DNA of 64,000 nucleotides from Sclerurus mexicanus (lineage: Eukaryota > Chordata > Aves > Passeriformes > Furnariidae): NCBI GenBank assembly GCA_013396755.1, contig VWZF01006736.1:1194422-1258421 (forward strand), in the 5' to 3' direction. The notes under the pieces were generated by a model. It made no database searches. It saw nothing but the letters and a program-made list of their open reading frames with translations, and was not told the DNA's origin. The position numbers were made by a program, and so were the translations under genes. Shown piece by piece: positions 24,121 through 37,224 of this stretch. Position 1 is the stretch's first letter, and every line of letters starts with the position of its first letter.

Positions 24121-27100
24121 AACCCCAACAACAACAATAAAAGAAAGATTCAGCTCTGCTGTTTTTTTGCAGGAACCATTTCCACCAGTGTGCGTAACAT
24201 GTTTCTATTACTCCAGTCATGATGCTGTATTAGCTACATGTAAGTTGCCAGACACATATGCCACAGGCAGTGATCCATGGCACTAGACCACTCATTGCCA
24301 AGTGTTGCTCTCGTAGCCTTCTGGGACCAGATGTCCCCAGAGCTGCTTTGTGGTATCCAAACTACAAGCATCTGCCTCATAATGTCCTGGTCTTTTATGC
24401 TGGAAAACATGTGATGTACAACTTTTCACTTGACCCTGGAAAACCTGCAAGTTGTGTGTCAATCTAGAGACAGCTTGCTAAAACAGTGTTAGCAAAATAA
24501 TGCTGTCTGATTTGGTCCTTTCATCTTGAGACTGGAGCATTACACATGAAGCTTTGGGAATTCATTGTTTTCCCATTGCCCCTTAGCACTTACCATTCTC
24601 TCTAACTCAGCAACCAAAGCAAGTAAACGCCTTCAGTTTTTCAGTTTCTGTCATTATTCTGACAAACCTGGAATAAGACTTCATCAGAAATGATATTTCG
24701 AGCAGCAACCTTCAATTAGTAAATTATAAATATTTTTCAAGGAAATATAGTGCATATTTGCCAAGGGTCCTTCAGTTTCACTCTCTCTATGAATGGTAAA
24801 CCAGCAAATTGATGATACATTTTCCCTAGATAGCCATAACTGTCACCCTGATAAAGCATCACAAAATGAGTACCTGTTAAGGATAGGCAGAAACTTGGAA
24901 GCACAGTATTTAAATGGAAAATTGCAGTGGCCCATCACCAACACTAAAGAGACTTGTGCTTTCAAAATTCTTTCCAGTGCTTGTTATTATGAAACTATTC
25001 TTTTGGGCACTTGAAAGTGTGTGTGTGTTCCATTAATATGCCAACAGGCTGAATGTGAGTATCTAGCTGTTATGCAGTCTGTGCTGCCTATCTTTAGTTT
25101 TTATGCAAGTTCAAAAAGCTTTCTGGTAAAGATTCACACCAGTGGCTTTTCCTCTGACCTCTTCCCATCTCATTTCTCATGAAGATAGCTTACAATGGCC
25201 AAAGACCTCTTTTGCCAACTGTTGCCTTGGACAGCCACTGAAATCCATGCACCAAGAACAGGACTTGTCTTTTGTCCATGTATAATGCAGCTATATTGAG
25301 ATTTCAGAAAAAAGGGTTTAAAAATTTCTCTTTTTTTACCCCACGGATCACAAGAGAAAGGTGAGCTATAAGTGCAGGTAGGCCATATATTTCTTCAAGA
25401 TTACATATCTCATTTATTTCAAGATTATTGTTCTTTGCTGTTTGTTAAGATTTTTGATCTAATAGCATTTCTATTACTGTGCTGATATTCTAAAAGTGCT
25501 TTGTCCTTATATTTGTTTGATTTGAGTTATAGTTTTGTATGGTCAATTGAAGCCACCTACTGATTTCAGAGAGATTTAGAGTGTATCTAGAAAGCTGGAA
25601 GTATTTAGAGAGCAAAAATTAAATGTGCTAAAAATTACTCACAAAGCCAAAAGCTCTGTTGTACAACATAATAGCTGACAATAATAGTTATAAATTAGGA
25701 GTTTAGTAGCTAGATAATAGCTCCAGGAGTCAGCAAATGAAGTTCAGAACAGAACACCTTAGAGTTGATACTAAGCCATAAGAACAAAATTCTGTTACTT
25801 TAATAACTAGAAACTAAATCCACAAAGAAATTCTCATGGAAAGATTCATTTCATAGAGGGTATGTATAAGTTATTTGCTTTGACTTATATGAAGTGGGGA
25901 GAAGTGGGCTTATTTAGCATGCTTCTCATGTGACCCTTTCTGCTAGTTACCTTGACACAAGATGAATTGGACCTTAATAAAGTCCTCCTACTTTCTCAGC
26001 TGTCACTGTGAAGCTACTTGGATCTTTAGCTTATACCTAAGTGCCTCTTAGGATTTTCAGATTAGTCTTTGAAATGAGCAATGAGAGCCAGGTTCTGATC
26101 TCTCTGGTGTTTGAGTGACTCTAAATATTTCTTAAAAACTTCAATAGATTTATTGAGAAATACATAAACAAGGGCAGAATCTGGAATGTCACTTGTTACC
26201 CCAAACTAGATCAATGTATACATCTCCACCAGCAAGTGAACAGGAACATGGTAGACTGGAGTCCAGGCACTGTGGAGGTTTGGGTTGGCTCCCTGCCAAA
26301 CCCAATGGCCGGCCACANACATTTGTCTATATTGTTTAATTTTCAGTAAATTTAGAATTGTTTGTCCTGTGCCAGCTAGAGAAAGTTCTGCAAATGGTCT
26401 AATGCATGGAGTAAGCACAGAAATAACCCCAATAAAGGTATGGAGAAAGCACATTTTCAAGAAGAGAGAAAGATTATATGATGGTTGTGGTATCCTGTTT
26501 GTCCTCAGTCAGAAATCTGTACTTTTCTGGTAGCAAATGGGTCAATATTGACAGGAAATCCAGGGCTCATACTCTTGACAAGCAAACTGTTAGTGCAGCT
26601 TTATAGAGCTCAAGGCAAGTGACAGCATCTGGCAATTATGGTGGTGGTGGTCTCTCCTACATTCCTTACTCAATTCCCAGATAATACTGGAAGTATAAGT
26701 CGTTGACAGTAGTTCCACCCTCCAAGGTATTTGCAGCAGTTAATCCTGAACTCTTTATTTCATTATGTTTTGGAATACTAGTAAGAGATTTATTAAAATT
26801 ACTGTTATTGAAATCTATTTCCTCAAGCATGTTTGAAGGTTAGTGATTTATCTGCTAGATATATCTTTCCCTTTGGCTTTGTAGGGAACAGATAGCTATA
26901 TATTTATTCTGTTCTCACGAGTAATTGCTTAATCAGTTTCTATACATTCTTAGTCTCCACCATAATTTTTCTGCTTTGAGTGTAAGCTACTGACTATGAC
27001 TATGTACGATGCAGATATGAAGGTTGCAATGGGTCACAGTTTGCAAGTTCCACACTGACAGAATTTGACATTCTGACAATCAATTATTGAAATTCTTTTG

Positions 27101-27505
27101 CAAAGCAGGCTACAAATTCTTTAAATATTGCTCCTGCAGAGGCATTTTAATACTTATGGCAACATCATCAAAGGACTAACTGAGGAGGACACCTTTTAAT
27201 TTAGATAGCTAGAAAACTAAAATGGTGTTAAGCATATGCTTCCAGATAAATCTGAAGATTTCCCCTAGAAAGATATAATCAGTCACACACTTAATGTTAC
27301 AACTGACTTTGATGGTACACGTTTAGTTTGATTAGCTTTTCCTATATGCTGCACCCTCTTCTCTCACTGTCAGTAGTCCCTTCTTATGGTGGATCTACCT
27401 CATCACTCAGCACTAGAGTTTCAGGGACTTGTCCATGAATTTTCCAGTGGAGAAGAAATCAAGGACTTTGCGTGAACAGACTTGGAACTTGGTTTATTTT
27501 GTCAG
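24121..27505. other. Non-coding interval
   Basis: No recognised gene or repeat family. It contains one undetermined base (n) at 26318, inside a locally GC-rich GGCCGGCCACA context. Confidence 0.55.
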
Positions 27506-27540
<35 letters not shown>

Positions 27541-27546
27541 GCGCAC
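27506..27546. repeat. CA dinucleotide microsatellite
   Basis: About 40 bp of CA repeats interrupted by one CATA unit near the start and ending in gcgcaca. Likely length-polymorphic. Confidence 0.95.
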
Positions 27547-30500
27547 AGAGCAGCCTTAAAAATGAGGACTGCAAACAACAGAAACTGAGTCTTCCTCCCA
27601 GGAATACTGTCTTTACAAAAACACCTGATATGCAGAGAATCTCTTAGTTTTGAGGATTTATTGAAATTCTAAACAATGAAGGAAACTTCCCTCCTTCTTG
27701 CAAAGCACCTTTCCAAAGGCTATGGTCACAGCCAGAGTAGAACTCAACATAAAACTCATGGTACAATGTCTTCTCCCAAATCTGAGGACTTATTTGCAGG
27801 CTATGTGTAATAATGCCATCTACTGCTACCTGACAAACTTAATTTGTTTAGCTATAAAGTAATATGTTTATTATCTTTTTACAAAGTCCTCATATTTGTA
27901 GATTCATGATCGTAATTTTGAGAAGTACGGGAATTCTTCAAGCCACATTGAAATAAACTCTGTTCATTAACTTAATGTTTCAAGACAACTCCTGATTAAA
28001 CTGTCACACACATAGTCATAATGCATAAATTCATGCAGTTATTCTGAAGTTAAAATAGATTCTTCACCAAAAATAAATACAGCATCAAATCTCAACTCTC
28101 TGACTAGAGATTTGCAAATTTATTATGCTTCTGGTGCTAACTTTTCAGACCAAGAAAAAGGAAACATGACTTACTCAGGGCAGAAAGTATTTTCAGCAAT
28201 AGTTAAATCACATGTTGAATGAACTGATCTAACTGAAGAAACATGTAAGAAATTACTAGCAAATTATAATTTTTAGATTTATATGAGCACAAACATGAAT
28301 CACGTAAATAAATCCTCCCTTATTCTTGACTAATCACAGAGAACTATAACTCCATCTTTAATCATTCATCGTATTTATTGCTGCATTTTACATTCCTTTC
28401 ATACTGAATTTATGAGTAAAGAGACTTTTTAAAATTCATTTTGCACCTTTGTGATCAAATTATTAAACTTGGTAGACAAAATTCTGGGGTACATAGACAT
28501 TCAGCAAAGCAGAATTCTTAGATGAATGCCTGGAGTGTTTGTAGTAGCGCTGTACATGGTTTCATAATTTACAATCATTTCAACAGTCATGGTTGGAGTA
28601 ATGCATTACACTTTCACTACCATTCTAATTGCAGCTGAATGTGCTCTAAAGCACAAATATTAAGTCTGACAAATAAGTGTGCCAAATATGTATTTTACAA
28701 ATCAGTCCTGACTGGAAAAATGTAAATGGATTTTTAGTCAGAACTATGATTTTACTAATACCAAATATTGTACTAGTGTCCTTTTACTCAGGAATATGAA
28801 TAACGTACTTGTACAGGGCTCACAGGAATTAAGTTCACTTCCACCTTTTACAACAGACAATTCAAACACACTCACGTATCGTTCTGAGAGACACTGACCC
28901 ACTATCTTGACCTGAAGTGGACACTATTTGATGCTGTTTATTCAGCATAAATAAATTTTGATTCAAACACATAGCAGGACACAGCTTTTCAACATCCTAG
29001 CTGGCTGACAAAATGCTAGTCACCAGGGTTTGTTTGGTTGGGTTTTTTTAAGTTATTCCATTGTGTTTAAAATAATTCAACAGCACCTAAGAGGATGAGC
29101 AAAATAGAATTTTGTAACTTGTCTGGAGCTAGGAATGGGGCTTCAGTTTCCCTGTTTTGCTTAGGTGTTTGTTTACTAAAAGAAACAGCAAGATCATAGG
29201 GAAAGGAAGACATGAAACAAAAAGAGACTAAGAACTTGGCAAATACCAGATCTTCCCCTTCCCTTCCCTAAAATTTCAGGTTATAAAAAAATCAACTTGT
29301 AATATAAAATATATAATAGTTTTGCTCCTCGATGATCTTATATTTGCTTTTGCTAAGCAATGAGGCATTAGTGTTTTCAATCACTTATAAAAGGAATTTT
29401 CACTCATAGTGAAACAAAATCCAGTAATTACTTTGCCAAACCAGATCTATTTGATGTTTGCTTTATGTTATTTTGATTTCATAGGTGTTCTGGTGGCATA
29501 AGGCAATTTCACATACATCATGGAATTTTGATTTGGTTACAAAAGAGATTACAGACAGCTGTATCTTAGAAAGCTGGTTCTAGCTAATATTTTTCTCCAA
29601 GAGGGTAGATGGATTTTGAGCACCGCTTTGACTGACATTCCATGATCTGTCATATTTTTCTGAAATACATGTCATTTAGCTGATCACATTTTTTTGAGCT
29701 TCCTCCTTCTGAGTTGAAAAGTAACATCTTCACTAAATAATTCATAGAAGAAACCCCTTATCGTGTAACTAGCTTATTCAGCACAAAGATCTTGAAGGGT
29801 ACTTCACTAAAAGACAACACACTAGAGAATGGAATTTCAACCTCTTTAATTAACTGTAGCATTGTCAGTTCTAGAAGAAATCACTGAATGATCTAGAGAC
29901 TGACTTGTCATACTCAGAAGTTTTATCTTTATCAGTCTTGAAGACACAGCCAGGGTGAAAGCCTCCAGGTTGTATTCCACTGCTGTTTCTGAACCCATTT
30001 CTCTGAGATGCTGATAAGAATGTTGCAGGAGCCTACTTGCTAATACTATCTATGAAGCACCGTTTCAGCTAAAACTTGTCATTTAAAATAATTTTTTGGA
30101 TTTATTTTTGTCTTGATTTACAGGGCTACCTAGCATAGCACCAATCCTCATGGATGCACAAAGTGCAGTGTCACAGCTTTTTCCTTCACCTGGCAAAGGG
30201 CACAGAAAGAGGCACACTGTTCAACATCCCTTTCAAGGTGGTGACTGAAATACATCTTTCACAACTTGGGCCAACTTTTGCTTTCCTGTGCTGGAAGACC
30301 TGAATAACTGATCAGTACGCCAATATGACACTAAACAAAATGGTGGTATAGGAAACTTAAAGTACAGGTGAGATTAGAAGGATTAGTTGGCTGAAGACTC
30401 TGAACTACAGGAATACTTTTTTCCAGTGCAGTATGCTGCATTCAGGCAGAGCAATTCACTAGTGACTGTAAAGAAAGCAAACAGAATTCTCATTACATTT

Positions 30501-32239
30501 CCAAAAACCTTTTCACTGGTCTTTCTAAAAAGCTTATAACTAACCACAAATTAACTTTGCCTATTGTCTAATACGTTCCTTTTCTTGAGAATGTCTGCTT
30601 TCCAAGACACATGCACAGTTACTCAAGCACACCCATGCCAATCCTACAATTTATTTTGGAAGGCAAATTAATGATAATTTGATAGACACTTAAAGATTAA
30701 CCAAATGAGAAAAATGTGTTTCAGAATTTAATCTGATTTTAATCAATAAGTATATTTTTACAAGCCAAGGATAAGATTAGGTGGCCACAAATGTATCATG
30801 CTGGCTTTCATCATCAATGTATCTTATATATAAAAATTACAAATAATTTTTCAGTTGAATTTAGAAAAGAGTATCTTCATATAAATAAAACCAGTTTTTT
30901 TAATCTGAATACCAGCTTTATAAAACATGTAATCCATTTTGTTGATCACAGTCACTATAGAAAAAATAGAACTGAGAAGTGGTTTGAGCAAGAAAATATT
31001 TCAGCAATATTATTTTTAAACTAATGTCCAAAGAGCAGAGACCACAAAGTGTACACAGAGCAAAAAATAAGCATTGTAACATTTTGGAAACATTTTCCCC
31101 ATCTCAAAGGATTCTGGTTCTCCTTGGAGAATTCTAAAGTTGAACTTGGCAACAATTTCTGTTTTTTTAAACTGGTTTACTCATCTCTGGGAGATGATAG
31201 GGAATAGCTGGAAGCTGAGGAAGGAAAAAAAAAAGTCAGTTAAATGACTGTAGCTTAGTATCTACAGCCAGGTTGTGTGTTAATTCCTCCTTGATGGTTT
31301 TAAAACAAGATTGAAAGTGTTTCTGAGTGTTACAAACTAGTTCTTCCACAAGTAATTAACTCAATACTTCAACTGACAATAGGAAGAAACAGTATCCTCT
31401 TCAGAGTTTTTTTAAAAGACTCATTCTCTTCTCATTTCCTACAGAACAACTAGGAAGTCTCACGCTCTTAACTCACTCACTTGTGAGCCTTTAATTTTAT
31501 TGGGATTCCAGTGCTCTGTTTGCCAATTACTAAGGCAAAACCATACAGCTATAAATGACCTAAGTGCTACTTGGATATGTAACATGATGTGTCTGGAAAA
31601 GGGAAGATGAATCTTTCAAAGAGACTGTTTAGAAAATGAACCTGTAATTCATATGTGTAAACTTTCCTAAATACTACTCAATCTCATAGCTCTGTCTCAT
31701 TTTATTACAGAACTTTGTTAGATAAATTACTGGTAATGATAAACACAGACATTTGCAGCCATGGACTGTGTTGAGGTCTAGGTGACCAAAGCCTTCCTGC
31801 AAAATGCAAAAAATAAGTTTTGACTTTTAACTCTTGCATTTTCTGAAAAGGCAAAATATGTTTCCAAATATTTTGCCACTTTATTTTCCCCGCTAGGCAA
31901 CACCATTTTCTGAGTCCAACTTAAAAACAAGCCAGAAAAATCCTTGCATATGTTTACATTTCTTCTCAGAATCTTTTTTATTCTTTCACCCTCTTTTGTG
32001 TCATCTTTCTTATTTGAACCATCCTTGGTGCAAATTTATTAGTGGAAGTATGTTTCTGCAAGGGACTAAAAAATCCTAATTCAGAAAAAAAAAAGTAAGT
32101 TCTTTGTAAGGATTGCTGTCTTCAAAGTTCAGGCTGGATAAACAGAAAACTGGAAATCTTCATTGTCAAGAACAGCATAGCAATTTAAGGAGGGTGATGG
32201 TGAAGAGTTAAAATTAGGATGATAGACTCGATGCCTTGT
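27547..32239. other. Long non-coding interval
   Basis: About 4.7 kb of AT-rich sequence with almost no open frames (77 codons at most) and no recognised repeat. It contains nothing I can name. Confidence 0.55.
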
Positions 32240-32535
32240 GAGGACAGGTTATAAAGGCTGAGACTTCGAAGGTGAGAAGCTTAAAGATGTATGACTGAAA
32301 TGTTTGAAAAGTCATGGAAGATTAAACTGAATGCAGAACCTTATTTGCTAAATCTTGCAATACTGGAATTAAGGGGCAATTACACAGAGTAGAAAGATTA
32401 GTTCAAAATAGAGGTAGATGTACAATGTTTCTTTACAAAGCAAAGGGTGATCTGAAATTTGTTTTCATGGAAGATGTGGAGGCAGACAATAACAACAAAA
32501 AGAGATTAGGCAAATTCATGGGACTCATTTCCGTA
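32240..32535 (+). mobile_element. Old CR1-type LINE fragment, 3' region
   Basis: Diverged sequence follows the order of the 3' part of an old CR1 subfamily ORF2. It shows a word like TATGACTGAAATGTTTGAAA (an FIKVYK-type region), then a stretch like TTATTTGCTAAATCTTGCAA, then an A-rich block with GAAGATGTGGAGGCAGACAA, and finally AGATTAGGCAAATTCATGG. Reading frames are destroyed. Clearly older than the CR1 copies that follow. Boundaries are approximate. Confidence 0.65.
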
Positions 32536-32900
32536 GAAAAATACTAAAAAGTTAGGCAGGATATACCTTCTAACACCCTTAATCCAACAACTGGAGATAC
32601 TGACATGGTATAAAGGGACACTGCAGACAATAGACCAGCCCTTGTCCTTCCCTCAGACAGCACATGCCACTGGCACTCACAAAGGTGAGAAGGGGCAGAG
32701 GCCTGCCAGCCCAAGCTTGTTGAATTTGTATGCTTTTGTGATCCTATCATACTTATTTGAAGCTGTTCTCCTTTAAAATGAGGTATGCAAAGAACACCTT
32801 GGCACACTTTCAAGAAGTAGAAACAGATGCGGATACAGGAGCAATGTACAGATAACATACAATCAGGGAGTGCCCATGAACAGCAGGTTAAAACCTTAGA

Positions 32901-33355
32901 CTCATATAATGATTTGAGTTGGAAGGGACCTTTAAAGGTCATCTAGTTCAACTCCCCTGCCATGGGTTCAGACATTTTCAACTACATCTGGTTGCTTAAA
33001 ACCCAGTCCAACCTACCCTTGAATGTTTCCAGGAATGGGGCATCTGCCATCTCTCTGGGAAACCACTTCCAGTGTTTTAGCACTCTCATTGTAAAAAAAA
33101 TGTTTTCCCCATATCTAGTCTAAATCTATGCTCATCTGGTTTAAAAGCATTGCCTGTTATTCTATCATCACAACAGATCCTGTAAAAACATTTGTTCCTG
33201 TCTTTCTTACAAGCTTCCTTTAAGTACTGAAAGGCCACAATGAGGTCTTCCTGGAGCCTTCTCTTCTCCAGACTGAACAATTCCAACTCTTTCAGCCTGT
33301 TTTCATAGGAGAGGTGTTCCACCCCTCTGAGCACTCATACAGCTCTGTCTCCTCT
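32901..33355 (-). mobile_element. CR1 LINE fragment, 3' end
   Basis: On the + strand it reads as the antisense of CR1: GTTGGAAGGGACCTTTAAAG at its left edge, then TCTTCTCCAGACTGAACAA and CATAGGAGAGGTGTTCCAC. The - strand keeps an 82-codon open stretch (33086-33334) that matches the end of CR1 ORF2, including RLKELELFSLEKRRLQEDL and AFQYLKEACKKD. The copy is 5'-truncated, as is usual for CR1. The terminal ATTCTRTG repeats are degraded. Confidence 0.93.
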
Positions 33356-35082
33356 CTCAATACTCTTGGCCAGTGAATTATATGCTTCCCTACCATGGAT
33401 CATCCTTGCTCAACTGTTATACAGTGAGACAGGATAAAGTTTTATGAAGATATTTTTGGCTATACAATGAGTTTTCATGAGTCAATAAAATATTTTTGAA
33501 AAGAAGAAAGCCACATGGAAAACTATTGGATTAAGTTGCTAATTTTTTCCTGGTTTGATTTGGTGGGGAGTTTTTTTGAAGAAGAAAATAGGCTATGTGC
33601 TGAATTGAAAATCTTCATGGAATAGCTATAGAACTTCAGACAATTTTAATGAATACCTTAAAAGCTCTATTAAATAACCTGACAGAGCTCTTCCTCAGAG
33701 TTTAACATTATTGACAAACACTTTTAATAAACTTGCTCAAAAAAGTCATAAATATGTAGCTCGTTTTTCATCCTTCTTCAAAGACTGTAATGACTGCAGA
33801 AATTACAAGCAAGTCTTATTATTACTATTATCCAGTATCAAATAGGAACACCAGAAAACACTCCACACAGCTTAATCTCAGTCAGCAGTCTTCAGTCACA
33901 TTATCTTAAATAGAAGTTTTCTGTGCTCTCTTATTCCAAACACAAAGAAAAAATACCAGAGAATATTGGTTGATCAGTAGGTGGCATAAATTATTCCTGA
34001 CTCCCTACTACAATCACAGGGCTTTATATAGTTCACATTAAAACCAATAAGAGCTTTAATATCAGCCAAAATGGAGAAGGATTGGGGTGGTATTTTGTAT
34101 TAGGGGAGCTTATGTGCAGAGTCCCCGTAGTTTATAAATCATTGCTACTGAACAAAAATGAACACAAAATGTCATCTCACAGCACTAATGGTTTTCCAGC
34201 AGTTGGACAACTTTTTCCTTCATGGAGAAAAGGACTGAACAAATAAGTTCCACACCTGCTGTAGTTTTAATATCAAGCCATATCCAATTATGTCATTTGA
34301 AGTATTTTAAGTCTTTTTGTTTTCCCTCTCAATTACCATTATACAAAGATGATGAGTGATGGCTAAGGACACAAAAACAGCTGCATTCTCTCCCTCATAT
34401 TATCTGCCACTGATTAAAGGAAGCAAAATAATACCATAGCATCCGTCCACAGGGAGAAAGCTGCAATCCTTTGCCAGCTAGATACATCCCTGTCTTGCCT
34501 GAGGAACTCCCTCTCACTTCCTTTCTTCACAGTAGTCAGATACTAATGAGGAATACAAATCTGAGTTTGGATACTGCAACATAATTCCTGGTTGAATGGT
34601 TTCTCTACTGTTATCATGTCAGCTTGCACATAAATTTTCTTTTTTCCTCAGGACTAAACAAGAGCTAATGACAATATCAGAATCCTGGAGATATCTGATT
34701 CCTTATACATGCTGATGTGCCTGCTTGTGTTCCTTATAAAGCTTAATTCTGTTCCTCTTTACTGTCTGAGTAGCTGATGTTCCCCAGCACCAATGAACTG
34801 GTGAAAGAAAAAAAGAGCCGAGCTAAAAGTCTTTTATCCTTATGGGTATATGTGATATTTGGAGTACTGTGCATTTCAGCAAGGAAAGATGACACCGTCC
34901 GATCAAGTTTAGGCTTGGCACCTAATGGGAATGGTAGCTCCCTTTTTTTCCCCTCAAGAAGTGCTAGCATAGAAAATTCCATGCAAGGAGAACAGAGAGA
35001 AGAGAGGAGAAGGCTTATTTTTGGCATTCCCAAGCCCTCTTCATTAACTGAGAGGCCTCCTCTAACACCTCTTGTTATATTT

Positions 35083-35106
35083 AATTGTTATTTATAAATA
35101 ACAATT
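35083..35106. repeat. 24-bp perfect palindrome
   Basis: The half-site AATTGTTATTTA is followed directly by its reverse complement with no spacer. All bases are A/T except one G and one C. No longer homology extends beyond the arms. Confidence 0.9.
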
Positions 35107-35341
35107 TATAAAACTATTTAGGTTAATGTACCTCTGAGAACTCATTAGTGAAGGCAGCACAATGAGAAAGAACTACAGGAATGTTTTTGTTCAGGAAATC
35201 AGACAGCAGCACAAAGTACCTGGAGATTTACAGGAAACAAAACTGTTGCTCAAGCCATGTAATCAGGAAGGTATTGTAAGATGAAATTACAAGTTCATCT
35301 TTGTCACACAATAGGGAAGAGAACAGGGAAAGAAAGGCCTC

Positions 35342-35360
35342 TTTTTTTTTTTTTTTTTTT
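35342..35360. repeat. Poly-T run (19 T)
   Basis: A homopolymer run, the longest in the window. No retroposed sequence is recognisable next to it. Confidence 0.95.
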
Positions 35361-37224
35361 GGCTATCACTTTCAAGTCTCTAAAGCAGAGTTTACAAGAT
35401 TTGCAGAGACTCAAAATTCACTCCTTACTGAGCTCTGCACTTCATACAAATCAATGAAGAATGCAATGAGTCTCCAGGGCTTCTTACTTGCCTTTACTGA
35501 TCAGTACCTCTGGGGCTTTCTGCCCAAATTTCAAGACAGTTATTTGTTCATTTTCTCCAGCTAAATCACTTGATCTGAGAAAGACCGTTAACTCTCCCTA
35601 GTATTACCTTTTTTCTGGTTCTCAGACTCATCAGTCAGGAGAGCAAAACAGGTGTAAACTTGATTTTTTTTTTCATCCTTAGACAGAATATACATCCCTC
35701 TTATTAACATTAGGAGACCTTACCTTCTTCCCTCCTTGTAGGGCCTCAGTACCTTAAAACTTGCTGTCCATATAAGATTGCATTTCAGAGGCACAGCTTT
35801 TTAGGTAGAATTGTCTCATTCCAGTGGCCTCCAGTAAGAAAAGCACAAAACAAAGGGAGGGAATATTTAATTTATACCTTTCCTTGCTCCCATCAGCAAT
35901 ATGTTACTAACAGCAAGAAAACTGCTTTATTGAAGCTATATTTATATACAAGCAGATCATCAGGGACCTTGGCTTGCATGTCACCTCCTGAAGTAGTTGC
36001 AAACTCCATGCTGAGCTTCCTTAATTCATTTGAACCAGATAATTGCTTAAAATAGATAGGAAGCATTCAAGAGATAAGTAAATTCACACCACATGTGTAA
36101 TTCTGAATCACAGTCCCAACAAAGCAAACACTGAGGTCAGTAACAACCTTTCCAGAGACACAAATAAGTTTTACATTTGCCTATCTGAGCTAGAAGAAGC
36201 GCAGATATCTTTGTGATCCTCCAACCCACAAGGTTTCATGTTTATTTGGGCAAAATCAGTGGGACAAATAGCACAACTCACAGAGATCTAAGAGGAAGGT
36301 TATGGGGGACATTGCATTTATGGGACAGATCAATCTCCCAAGGATTCCCACTGTTCTCTCTCAGAATTACCATGCATTGCAGGATAATCTGGCAGTATTA
36401 ATCTAGTTAGGTCCCAATGTTTTATTTTTCTGCCACAACAGAGACCCAGTTTATTCCTCTTGCGCACTAACCACAAAATAACATGGCTATAACACAGTAG
36501 CTGTTTGCTGGACCTGCTGATAAACATACATGGTTTGAAAGCCACAGGTAACCCACGCCTGAGCTCAATAACTCAGTTTTATCCTGTCATTTGTGTTACT
36601 TCCATCTGCTGCTACCTTAGAATGAAAATTTGGAGATGGTGAGCTTGTAGTGCATTATTCAGGTCCCGAGTAAGTTGTCTTGAATCCAATGAATCTAGTG
36701 CAATTGTGTTTGTTTATATGTTCTGTGAATATGGCCACAAGCTATTAAATCAAGTTTCCCTAGGTGACTGTAACAAGCACAAACAGTGGGACTGTGTCTG
36801 CACAGAGTAGACTAAAATACTGGCATTTCATTAACGACATTGACACAGGCTGAATTACTGCTAAGCCTAGGTGTATAATCAAGCAAGAGGGAATACAGAA
36901 TTGCTCTTTGCCAAGTTGTTTTAGGGGATGGACTCCTAGACCCTATTGTCCTTTTGGAAATATAGCTACACTCGCACAAATACTCTTCTGCATATGATGA
37001 GCCAGGAAGCCTGGAAATGAAATGAAATATGTAGAGGTGCTCTCTGTTCTATGAATGAGCAGAAATACATATGTAAATAAGAATTTTGCATTAATGAAAG
37101 TTCTAGACTCATAAATCAAACAAAATCTTTTTCACAGATTCAGTTATATGGTAGATTTTGGGGTTTTGTTACTATTTAAAAACTGTAGGGGTCCAATAAA
37201 ACCTACTGAAGTCAACAGAAAAAA

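Larger units (their letters stand above)
33356..37224. other. Non-coding interval
   Basis: No recognised gene. It contains a 24-bp perfect palindrome at 35083-35106 and a run of 19 T at 35342-35360, plus a 19-base word near 36827 shared with the CR1 copy downstream. Confidence 0.55.

Noticed and set aside
23990..24220. Tryptophan/glycine-rich - frame resembling a membrane peptide
   Set aside because: It is the translation of the CCAA simple repeat.
33086..33334. 82-codon - frame as a host gene
   Set aside because: It is the C-terminal end of CR1 ORF2 inside the 32.9-kb CR1 copy.
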